Assembly: GCA_009784895.1 (NCBI GenBank)
Contig: WQXJ01000015.1
Span: 1-45,657, forward strand
Direction of reading: 5' to 3'
Origin: Micrococcales bacterium
GTDB taxonomy: Bacteria > Actinomycetota > Actinomycetes > Actinomycetales > WQXJ01
DNA: 45,657 bases
The stretch's first letter is position 1; each line of letters starts with the position of its first letter. Below, in pieces: positions 9,015 to 16,451 of the stretch. Position numbers and translations under genes: made by a program. The notes under the pieces are model-generated. The model was given only the letters and a program-made list of their open reading frames with translations, had not been told where the DNA came from and made no database searches.

Positions 9015-9020
9015 TAGTAT
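9015..9020 (+). promoter_or_regulatory. -10 element of leaderless lipoprotein gene 3
   Basis: TAGTAT lies exactly 6 nt before ATG 9027. A weak -35 candidate, TCAACA, begins at 8991 with an 18-nt spacer. Confidence 0.6.
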
Positions 9021-9026
9021 TATTAC

Positions 9027-9965
9027 ATGCGGCGCCCCCCAACGCCCCGACGCCTGTGGGCTAGGCGTCTGCTCCCCTGCCTGACTGCGGCGGCATTAGC
9101 CGGCGGCCTGGGCCTGGCAGGTTGCACTGACAATTCGGCCGATGTCGCCTCGCTTGGCACCGCCGGCCCCAAGAAGGGCCAACCGACCCAAGCTGACACC
9201 GCCCGCGCCCTGGTCAAGTGCATGGACAGGGCCGGAATCGAGATGGAGCTCATGGAGGAGGAAGGTGACCAAGCCTCGGTAATGCCCAAGGACTTTTCCA
9301 TCTATGCCCAAGGCAACCCTGACGGTGGTTGGGGAGCTGCCGGCGACGAAGGTGCCACAGAGGCTGATTGGGACAAGCAAAACCAACTGATGGACAGCCT
9401 GGCAGAGTCCAAACCCGACTCGTGGATCCTGGTGATTGACGGCGAGGACGTCTCCGAGGCCTTTGACGCTTGCGTCAAGGAAAGTGGCTACACCGAACCG
9501 GAGTTCCAAGTGGACCCGGTTGAGGATGCCAAGCAAAGGCAGCTTGACGCCTCGGCGGGCGCCAAGTGGGCGGCCTGCGCTCGCGAACACGGCTATCCAA
9601 ACATCAAGGACCCCGTTCCTGGAAAACCCGAAGACGACTACCCAACCGTGGTTCTGCCGTTTTCAATGACCGAGGAGGCCCTAGAGGCGCTGGTCGCCGA
9701 GTGCCCCACATTTGACCGCCAGGTCCAAGAGGACTACGACCAGAAATCGCAAGACCCAGAGTTCGACCCGGACGGCTCAGAGTATCCGCGCTGGCCAAAC
9801 ATCGATTTTGACTACGTCTGGCCTGAAAACCCAGACGATGTCGATCCCAATATCGAGCAGAAGTGGGACCGTTTCTGGGAAATCCTATTCGCCGAGCAGA
9901 ACGCATACTACGACTCTTTGTCCGGCGATGGCGGATACTCGGTCTCGGTCTTCGGGGGCGGGTAA
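9027..9965 (+). CDS. Four-cysteine lipoprotein, paralogue 3
   Basis: A 312-residue predicted lipoprotein with lipobox LAGC (C33). The four family cysteines appear in KCMDRAGIEM, FDACVKESGY, WAACAREHGYP and AECPTFDRQ, and the acidic aromatic tail (YPRWPNIDFDYVWPENP) is shared with paralogue 2. The protein is rich in Asp and Glu, as expected of a secreted or calcium-tolerant domain, but no enzyme motif is visible. Its stop is 43 nt before the adaptor gene of the ABC exporter, so read-through from this leaderless promoter could also transcribe the exporter. Function unknown. Confidence 0.85.
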   Translation: MRRPPTPRRLWARRLLPCLTAAALAGGLGLAGCTDNSADVASLGTAGPKKGQPTQADTARALVKCMDRAGIEMELMEEEGDQASVMPKDFSIYAQGNPDGGWGAAGDEGATEADWDKQNQLMDSLAESKPDSWILVIDGEDVSEAFDACVKESGYTEPEFQVDPVEDAKQRQLDASAGAKWAACAREHGYPNIKDPVPGKPEDDYPTVVLPFSMTEEALEALVAECPTFDRQVQEDYDQKSQDPEFDPDGSEYPRWPNIDFDYVWPENPDDVDPNIEQKWDRFWEILFAEQNAYYDSLSGDGGYSVSVFGGG

Positions 9966-10008
9966 CCGACGTGAACGTAGCCCCCAGGCTGAGTCCCCTT
10001 GAGGGCCC

Positions 10009-11358
10009 ATGACGGCCGGATCAAAGCCCAGGAAGTGGCTTAAGCCGCTTATCATCACCACGTCGATTGCCCTGGTGTTGGCGCTAGGGGCTGGGCTGGC
10101 GGTGTGGCTGGGCCAGCGGCAAGGTACTGGCCAGGACAAGGCCGAAATCCACACCGCCCAGGTCGAACTGACCTCGCTGACCGCCGCCTTGGAGCTGACC
10201 GGATCACTCGGCTACGGCAAGCCACAAGACCTTGGCGGCGGCGGCGGCATAGTCACCAAGGTGCCGAAGGCCGGCCAGGAGTGCCAGGCCGGAGAGGTGC
10301 TACTAGAAACTGAGGGCAAGCCTGTGTTCTTGCTGCATGGGGACACGGTTATGTACCGGGACATCAAAGCTGGCACCTCGGGCCCAGATGTCACCGCCCT
10401 GCGAGCCGCATTGACTGAGCTGAAATACGACGCTGGCGCCGCCTCGCCCATCTATGACGCTGCCCTATCAAAGGCCATCGACAGTCTCTATGCCAACGCC
10501 GGCTACGCCTCGCCATCGGAAGACCCCGAGGCCAAAAAAGCCAAACAAGAAGCCGAACAGGCCCTAATCCAGGCCAAAGCCGCCCTCAGCGAGGCCGGCA
10601 AGACCGACCAGGCCGCCCTAGCCCAAGCCGAAGAAGACGTGCTCAAAGCTCAGCGCGAGCTGGCCAACCCGCCTGAAGGCATGAGCCGGGAAGACGCCCG
10701 TGGCGCCCTGCGCGTAGCCCAGGCAGCTCTCAACGATCTGAAAGCACCGCGGGACACCAGCGCTGAACAAGCCGCAGTGGCCGCGGCCCAACAAGCGTTC
10801 GACGACGCCTTGCTGACGCCGGTTGGGCCGAAAGACATACTCATGGTGCCGACCGAAACGCTGCGGGTGGACCAGGTCAAGGTCAACCCCGGGGCGCCAG
10901 CTGATTCGGTTGTGGTGACCTGGACCGACACCACCATCTTTGCCAACGTCGAACTGACCGACGCCCAGAGAGCCAGCTTTTCGACTGGCGCTGAGGTCAA
11001 GGTGACCTTGTCCAACGGCGAAGTGGTGGACGGCAAGGTTGGCGAGTTGACCGAATCCACTGTGGATGAGATGGGCCAGTTCTTCCCAGCCAAGGCCCGC
11101 ATTGACATTGAGGACCAGGATGCCCTGGCTGAGGTTGGGCTAGGTTCGGTCAAAGTTGACCTGGTACAGGACACTGCCAACGAGGTCTTGGTGGTACCGG
11201 TGACCGCCCTGGTGGCGTTGGCCGAGGGCGGCTATGCGGTCGAACTGAAAGACGGCACTCTAGTTGGGGTCGATGTGGGCCTGGTGGCCGACACCCGCGC
11301 CGCCATTACACCGACCACCGGTGAGCTGAACGAGGGCGATGAGGTGATCATCCCTTGA
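10009..11358 (+). CDS. MacA/HlyD-like periplasmic adaptor with peptidoglycan-binding-like segment
   Basis: A 449-residue membrane-anchored adaptor. One N-terminal membrane helix (about residues 13-35) is followed by a split lipoyl/barrel region. A segment near residues 118-165 (GTSGPDVTALRAALTELKY) resembles the PG_binding_1 fold often inserted in actinobacterial adaptors. An Ala/Glu/Lys-rich coiled coil spans about 170-270, and a beta-barrel half follows (VVVTWTDTTIFANVELTD, then VVPVTALVALAEGGYAVEL). It should bridge the ABC permease downstream and the extracytoplasmic lipoproteins or wall. Its last codons overlap the TTG start of the ATPase gene (TTGA), indicating translational coupling. 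The substrate is unknown. Confidence 0.88.
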   Translation: MTAGSKPRKWLKPLIITTSIALVLALGAGLAVWLGQRQGTGQDKAEIHTAQVELTSLTAALELTGSLGYGKPQDLGGGGGIVTKVPKAGQECQAGEVLLETEGKPVFLLHGDTVMYRDIKAGTSGPDVTALRAALTELKYDAGAASPIYDAALSKAIDSLYANAGYASPSEDPEAKKAKQEAEQALIQAKAALSEAGKTDQAALAQAEEDVLKAQRELANPPEGMSREDARGALRVAQAALNDLKAPRDTSAEQAAVAAAQQAFDDALLTPVGPKDILMVPTETLRVDQVKVNPGAPADSVVVTWTDTTIFANVELTDAQRASFSTGAEVKVTLSNGEVVDGKVGELTESTVDEMGQFFPAKARIDIEDQDALAEVGLGSVKVDLVQDTANEVLVVPVTALVALAEGGYAVELKDGTLVGVDVGLVADTRAAITPTTGELNEGDEVIIP

Positions 11359-12092
11359 GGCCAGCCCAGGGTCTGCCTCATTTGGCCTTGCGTGGCGCCT
11401 CGAAGACCTATCCCGGCAACCCGCCCATCCACGCCTTGGACAACGCTGACCTGGATATCGCGCCGGGTGAGCTGGTGGCGGTGGTGGGGCCGTCCGGTAG
11501 CGGCAAAACCACCATGTTGTCTCTGATGGGCACGCTCGACCAGCCGACCTCCGGTGAGGTTTGGGTCGACGGGGTTAACACCGGGCAGTTGGGTGAGGCC
11601 GCCCGTTCGCGGCTGCGCTCAGACAAGATCGGCTTTGTCTTCCAGCAGTTCTATCTGCTGCCTTCGCTGACTGCTTTGGACAACGTTGCCACCGGCATGC
11701 TCTACCAGGGCATTAGCGCGTCACGGCGGCGCGCTTTGGCGATGGAAGCTTTGGGCCTGGTCGACCTGTCCAACCGGGCTACGCACCGGCCCGGTGAGTT
11801 ATCTGGCGGCGAGCAACAGCGGGTGGCGATAGCCCGGGCCATGGCCGGCGGGCCGTCGATATTGTTCGCGGACGAGCCGACTGGCGCGTTGGATCAGGCC
11901 TCTGGCAGGCGGGTGCTTGAAGCCTTACGCCAGGCCAACCAGACCGGCGCCACTGTGGTGGTGATCACCCATGATGAGCACCTGGCCGAGGACTTCGACC
12001 GGCGTGTGGTCATGTTGGACGGCCGGATCGTGGCCGATGCCGGCCCATCAGTTGCCTGGGATGCCTCACCTGAGGAGACAGTGGTGTTATGA
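11355..12092 (+). CDS. ABC transporter ATP-binding protein, MacB/LolD type
   Basis: A 245-residue ATPase. Walker A is GPSGSGKT at residues 45-52, with the Q-loop FQQFYLLPSLTALDNV, the signature LSGGEQQRVAIARA, Walker B ILFADEPTGALD and the switch histidine in VVITHD. The ALDNADLDIAPGE and GALDQASG context is typical of the MacB/LolD/FtsE group, which drive mechanotransmission rather than substrate passage through the membrane. The TTG start at 11355 overlaps the adaptor stop by 3 nt, and its own stop overlaps the permease ATG (ATGA). The three genes clearly form one operon. Confidence 0.94.
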   Translation: MRPAQGLPHLALRGASKTYPGNPPIHALDNADLDIAPGELVAVVGPSGSGKTTMLSLMGTLDQPTSGEVWVDGVNTGQLGEAARSRLRSDKIGFVFQQFYLLPSLTALDNVATGMLYQGISASRRRALAMEALGLVDLSNRATHRPGELSGGEQQRVAIARAMAGGPSILFADEPTGALDQASGRRVLEALRQANQTGATVVVITHDEHLAEDFDRRVVMLDGRIVADAGPSVAWDASPEETVVL

Positions 12093-13279
12093 GACTGTCG
12101 CGGCGCCGCCGCCTGCGGCCAGGCGACGTGGTGGCAACAGCCACCTTGGGGCCGCGCACGCGACTGGTGCGTTCGCTGCTTTCGGCCGTGGGAATCGCCA
12201 TCGGCGTTGCCGCCCTGGTGGCCATGCTGGGTTTGCCAGCTTCGAAAACAGCCCAGTTCGAGAAAGAGCTAGACGAGGCCGGTGCCAACCTGGTCAGGGT
12301 TTATCCCGGCCAGGACATGCAGACCCAAGCGACCTACCCTTTGCCAGAGACTGCCCCGGCCATGTTGGCCCGGATCCGACCGGTCACCTCGGTCGTCACG
12401 ACCTGGACGGTACCGGACGGCCGTGTCTACCGCAGCGACCTGGTGCCAGCCAACCAGACCGGAGCCCTCTCGGTGGGCGTGGCAGAGGGCGACTTGCTGG
12501 GCACGTTCAAGGTCGAAATGGCCCAGGGCGAGTGGTTTTCCAGGGCCAACCTCGAACTGCCGACAGCTGTGTTGGGATCCTCGGCCGCCCAGTATCTTGG
12601 CGTTGGTGTGGGCGCGCGGATTTGGTCCGACCAACGCTGGTGGGCCGTGGTTGGCGTGCTCGAACCGATGATGCTGGCGCAAGAACTTGACGCCACCGTT
12701 TTTTTGGCCCGCGGGCCTGTGACCGAGGCCTACCCCGATCTAGAGATCGACGCCGTTTACGTGGCCGCCGCCCCGGCCAAGGCGGCCGCCGTCAAATCTG
12801 TCGCCGCGGCCACCGCCAACCCGGCTGATCCTCGCCACGTTTCGGTCGAATCGTTGGCCGACCTTGGTTGGTTTCAGGACATCGCCCTGGACCAGTTCAG
12901 GAACCTGGCCCTAGGCCTGGCGGCGATCGCCCTGCTGGTGGGCGGAATTGGCATAGCCAACACCATGGTTGTGGCGGTGATGGAGCGCCGGGGCGAAATC
13001 GGCTTGCGCCGTGCCATGGGTGCACGCACCGGCCAGATCGCCCTCCAATTTGTGCTCGAGGCGGCCCTAATTGGATTCACCGGCGGCCTGATCGGTATTG
13101 GCCTTGGGGCCTATCTGGTTTTCTTGATCACGGCCTTCCAAGCCTCGGTCTTCGTTGTCCCGACCTGGGTGCTGTTGGCCGGGCCGGGCATCTCAATGCT
13201 GATTGGCGCACTGGCCGGCCTGTATCCCTCGATCAAAGCCGCCCGGGTCTCCCCCACTATCGCCCTGCGCGCCATCTGA
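12089..13279 (+). CDS. MacB-like ABC transporter permease (FtsX domain)
   Basis: A 396-residue permease. One N-terminal membrane helix (LLSAVGIAIGVAALVAMLGL) is followed by a large extracytoplasmic MacB-type domain of about 220 residues. Three C-terminal helices follow, with the FtsX-family loop NTMVVAVMERRGEIGLRRAMGA and the ending AARVSPTIALRAI. With the preceding ATPase and adaptor it forms a type VII-like mechanotransmission ABC complex that could export a peptide, lipid or antibiotic, or act on the neighbouring lipoproteins. Which one cannot be read from sequence. It ends 60 bp from a convergent paralogue of the lipoproteins. Confidence 0.93.
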   Translation: MRLSRRRRLRPGDVVATATLGPRTRLVRSLLSAVGIAIGVAALVAMLGLPASKTAQFEKELDEAGANLVRVYPGQDMQTQATYPLPETAPAMLARIRPVTSVVTTWTVPDGRVYRSDLVPANQTGALSVGVAEGDLLGTFKVEMAQGEWFSRANLELPTAVLGSSAAQYLGVGVGARIWSDQRWWAVVGVLEPMMLAQELDATVFLARGPVTEAYPDLEIDAVYVAAAPAKAAAVKSVAAATANPADPRHVSVESLADLGWFQDIALDQFRNLALGLAAIALLVGGIGIANTMVVAVMERRGEIGLRRAMGARTGQIALQFVLEAALIGFTGGLIGIGLGAYLVFLITAFQASVFVVPTWVLLAGPGISMLIGALAGLYPSIKAARVSPTIALRAI

Positions 13280-13339
13280 CTCGCCTTGACTTACCCTGGC
13301 TGGCTTAGGCTCGCGCTGGCCTGGCCTGGCTAACCCTGG

Positions 13340-14197
13340 CTAGGGCGACCAGACCTCCACCAACGCGTCGATTTTCTGCTGTGTGATTTGGTCAGGGGTA
13401 GCAGCATCTCGGCGCGGTTCGCGTCCGTCCCAGCCCGGGGCGTCATACCCTAATCTGGGTTCAATGTCACCGGCCACGAATCTACTGATCGGACAGGCCT
13501 CGAACAGCAGACCGAGCTCGGTTGGGGTGATGCTGAGAGGCAACACCGCCATCGGCTCGGTTTGAAAGCCGTCCGCGCTAAGGGCCTCGACATCGGCGAT
13601 ACCCGGATGGCCGTTGTCCCTGGCGCAGGCAATCCACTCGTTTGTGACTTCTGCTACCGCCTGTTTGAAGGCCAACTCCTGAGCCGGATCAAACCCCCAA
13701 ATGGGCGGTACGTAATCGATCGTCTCGGCGCATTGCCTGTACGGTTCGGTGAAGTCGCCAGTATCGGAGATCAGATAGCTCCACCCAACGGCATCCGCCG
13801 GCGATGACGCGAGTTCCGCCTGGTACTTGGCTTCCAGGTCCCCCATCCTGCGCTGCTTGGCCTCAGCCTCTGCCGGGCTATCGTTTTCCCCTCCGCCCAT
13901 GTGACACATGCCGTCTTGCTCCTGGCACAGAATCCAGGGTGGATCGGAATCGAACCCGAGTTCTGCCTGGCCGTCATCCCAGATGTTGAGGCGAGCTGGC
14001 ACACCCTTGGACTGCAGACACTTCACAATCGCCTTCGCAGACTCGACCTGTCTTGAACTCACAATTGATGACACGCTTGGAGTCAGGCTGGCGACATCTT
14101 CGGGCCCGGCCGAGCAGGCAGCCGCAACCACCGCGGTGGCGATGGCGCCCAAGACTCGATCAATGCGCAACCTGCGCAGACGCTCGCCTTTCGCCAT
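13340..14197 (-). CDS. Divergent four-cysteine lipoprotein, paralogue 4
   Basis: A 285-residue predicted lipoprotein on the opposite strand, with AGGGG upstream of ATG 14197 and lipobox VAAAC (C28). It keeps the family landmarks: VASLTPSVSS after the lipobox, VKCLQSKGVP, YRQCAETIDY, WIACARDNGHPGIAD and FEACPIS. It therefore belongs with the tandem trio on the other side of the exporter but is much more diverged. It also has two extra cysteines (ILCQEQDGMC) near the middle, which could make a third disulfide. Unlike the trio it has a conventional ribosome site. Function unknown. Confidence 0.82.
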   Translation of the reverse strand: MAKGERLRRLRIDRVLGAIATAVVAAACSAGPEDVASLTPSVSSIVSSRQVESAKAIVKCLQSKGVPARLNIWDDGQAELGFDSDPPWILCQEQDGMCHMGGGENDSPAEAEAKQRRMGDLEAKYQAELASSPADAVGWSYLISDTGDFTEPYRQCAETIDYVPPIWGFDPAQELAFKQAVAEVTNEWIACARDNGHPGIADVEALSADGFQTEPMAVLPLSITPTELGLLFEACPISRFVAGDIEPRLGYDAPGWDGREPRRDAATPDQITQQKIDALVEVWSP

Positions 14198-14232
14198 ATG
14201 TTCCCCTGGTGTGCGTGCCCTTCAGGGCAATC

Positions 14233-16281
14233 CTAGGGGTAGTAGGGACTTGGCTGGTCGCCCACCAGACCCACCTGCGGTGCGTCAGATTCGCGCAAAA
14301 GGACCGGCGGGTTGGTCATGCTTTGGCCGTGAGGCCCTCTCCAAATGGTGCTGCCGGCAGCTGGGTCTCGCCGCACGGCCCAGCCCTGGTCGTGACGCAT
14401 TTTGTGGTGCATCCAGCAGACACAAGCCAGGTTGCTGGCACGGGTCTGGGTTTCGGGCTCACGGTATCTTTTGAAAGGCTCAAGGTGATCGAACTGGCAC
14501 TTGGTGGCCGGCACGGTGCAACCCGGCCAACGACAGGTTTGATCACGGATTATCAGAAGCAGCCCGAGCCAGCCGGACGGCTGGTAACTGCTCGAGGAGG
14601 CGCTTTCAGAAGGCCAGGTCGACGGCTCGTCCCAATCCCAGGTGACTTCGGGGATCAGTAGCCTGCCTTTTGGGGGGCTGGGCCCAGATCCCAGGGTGAC
14701 AAGCCGGCCGGTGGTCTGGTCCGCCACGATCGCCTGGCGATTGGCAAACGCCAGTATGGCATCCAGGTCCGGCCCGGTCACAGTTGAGCCGGAGCCAACC
14801 GCCAAGCCCACCGGTTCCCCAACTAACCTTTCAGGAGCATCCGACCGGGCACCGGTCCCAACCCAATCGCCAGGTCCCGCATTGCGCGATCCCGCCGCCA
14901 CCTGCCCGGACCCCAGCCATGGCGGCCCGGCCCTGGTTTCAGGTATCGGTGGCCGGGCAAGGTTGTCCCCTGGGCCGCCTGGGGGCTGAACCCCGATCCC
15001 CGGTCCGGGTGACCGAACTTGGCCCAGTTGCGTTGGGCCCAACTTGACCAGCAGCCGGCCGGTTTCGATGGCCGATCGTTGGCCTGGCGTGAACTTGCCC
15101 ACTGGAGGCGGGCGCGTATCCGACGGGCGGACTGCGCCCAGAGCCTCCGCACTGACCATGACCAGAAACTTGGCGCTGCGCGCGGTTGACCGCCGCACGC
15201 GATCACGTCCGGATGGGCCCGTCCTGACGCGGGCAGGCCGGCCTGCGTTACCTGGCGAAGGCAGTCCGGTGCCCTGAGCCCCGATGAACAGGTCAGCCGG
15301 CTCGGCCTGACCAACAGAGTCGACAGGAACTGAGGGCGCGACTGGGGAGGGCCGCGGCACATGGCCGGTTGGGGAGGGCTGCGGCATCGGCTTGGTGCTC
15401 GAGGGTGGCGAAATGTGACTGGACGGAGTGGGCCCCTGGTCACTGCTGGTCAAGGAGGACTGGTCGCAGCCTCGCCCGCCGTCTACGTCTGATCGCCCTG
15501 CTACCTGGTCAGCCCTTCCGGCGGCCCTGTGAAGACAATCAACCAGCAAATCAGCTTCAGCGTTGGCTAGAGTGCGGCCAGTAGGGGGCTGGCTGTGGGC
15601 CTCACGGCTGAGCGACTGTTCAATCAACGTGGCGTCAGTCGAGGAAATGTAGGCCCTTAGCCAAGACATGCCATCTGCCACGGCCGTGACGCTGACATGC
15701 CGCTTTTTCATGGCCGTTGTGTGCCGCGCGGCCGCAGTGTCTTGGTGTTCTTGCTCAACTTTGAACCTGGCAACGCGACGCAACTGCGCCGGGTTGGCCG
15801 CTGGGGTATCGCTCAACACCCGGCTAATGACTTCGCCGGCGGCCTGGCTGGTCAGTCCCCCGGTCTCCCCTATCAGGGCCGTAGCGCCCTGAAGGCTGGT
15901 ACTACCGTGATCCATTGCTTCTTTCAGGGCCGGAGCTGCCTGCCGGGCCTGGCCGACTTGTGTCAGGCGAGCGGCGTCGCCGTGAGTTGATCTGGTGGCC
16001 CTGGCCAGCCAGTCCACCAATGAACGCCGGTCTTCTTCGTTGCCGGCATGCCGGTCGAACAGTGTGGCCGAAACGTCAGCGGCTTTGCCGTGGCAGGCTG
16101 TGGCGACCTGCTCATACAGCGCCACCAAACGCACCTGCTGCGTCGAAGTCAAGCCCCCGGCCGAAGCCAGTTCATCAAGTGCTTTGAAACACTGCCAGTC
16201 CCTGGGGCCGGCCCCCAAGGAGTCCAGGACCTCATCAGCGTCACGGACAACCTCAAGGCTAACGGCGCTGCTTGATCCCAT
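14233..16281 (-). CDS. DUF222 / HNH endonuclease-domain protein (13E12-repeat-like)
   Basis: A 682-residue protein of the DUF222-HNH family that is abundant and multicopy in actinobacteria. The N-terminal half is the helical DUF222 region (ALDELASAGGLTSTQQVRLV, WLARATRSTHGDAARLTQVG). The C-terminal HNH motif is intact: CRWPGC, CQFDHLEP, then NLACVCWMHHKMRH. Between them lies a Pro/Ser/Gly-rich insertion of about 200 residues that is longer than I expect for the family. I chose ATG 16281 over upstream frames because TATACT sits 6 nt before it, giving a leaderless start. The family is suspected to be mobile or DNA-modifying, but its role is not established. Confidence 0.82.
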   Translation of the reverse strand: MGSSSAVSLEVVRDADEVLDSLGAGPRDWQCFKALDELASAGGLTSTQQVRLVALYEQVATACHGKAADVSATLFDRHAGNEEDRRSLVDWLARATRSTHGDAARLTQVGQARQAAPALKEAMDHGSTSLQGATALIGETGGLTSQAAGEVISRVLSDTPAANPAQLRRVARFKVEQEHQDTAAARHTTAMKKRHVSVTAVADGMSWLRAYISSTDATLIEQSLSREAHSQPPTGRTLANAEADLLVDCLHRAAGRADQVAGRSDVDGGRGCDQSSLTSSDQGPTPSSHISPPSSTKPMPQPSPTGHVPRPSPVAPSVPVDSVGQAEPADLFIGAQGTGLPSPGNAGRPARVRTGPSGRDRVRRSTARSAKFLVMVSAEALGAVRPSDTRPPPVGKFTPGQRSAIETGRLLVKLGPTQLGQVRSPGPGIGVQPPGGPGDNLARPPIPETRAGPPWLGSGQVAAGSRNAGPGDWVGTGARSDAPERLVGEPVGLAVGSGSTVTGPDLDAILAFANRQAIVADQTTGRLVTLGSGPSPPKGRLLIPEVTWDWDEPSTWPSESASSSSYQPSGWLGLLLIIRDQTCRWPGCTVPATKCQFDHLEPFKRYREPETQTRASNLACVCWMHHKMRHDQGWAVRRDPAAGSTIWRGPHGQSMTNPPVLLRESDAPQVGLVGDQPSPYYP

Positions 16282-16287
16282 GATTCT

Positions 16288-16293
16288 AGTATA
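16288..16293 (-). promoter_or_regulatory. -10 element of leaderless DUF222/HNH gene
   Basis: On the minus strand TATACT (five of six consensus bases) is followed by AGAATC and then ATG 16281, the same 6-nt spacing as the lipoprotein genes. Confidence 0.65.
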
Positions 16294-16354
16294 GATGTGC
16301 GCTACGACATCGTTAGTCATCACCGGCCCGGCGGCCTGACTAGCGGATCCCACC

Positions 16355-16367
16355 TGACAAGTTGTCA
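16355..16367. promoter_or_regulatory. 13-bp perfect palindrome upstream of the DUF222/HNH gene
   Basis: TGACAA-G-TTGTCA is a perfect inverted repeat in the 170-bp interval between parE and the HNH gene, about 75 bp upstream of the predicted transcription start. It looks like a dimeric repressor site, but it does not match the LexA or NrdR boxes I know. It lies about 88 nt past the parE stop, so a 3'-end role for parE is also conceivable. Confidence 0.3.
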
Positions 16368-16451
16368 CAGCACACAAGACCCCATGACGAGGCTCCCCAA
16401 CCAAGGCAGCAGGTGTACCCCACGCCCGGCAAGGCACGCCCAGGCCCGCTC

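Noticed and set aside
13280..13339. Bidirectional terminator between the permease and lipoprotein 4
   Set aside because: The interval contains several direct CCTGGC repeats but no stem longer than 4 bp and no T-run, so I do not call a terminator.
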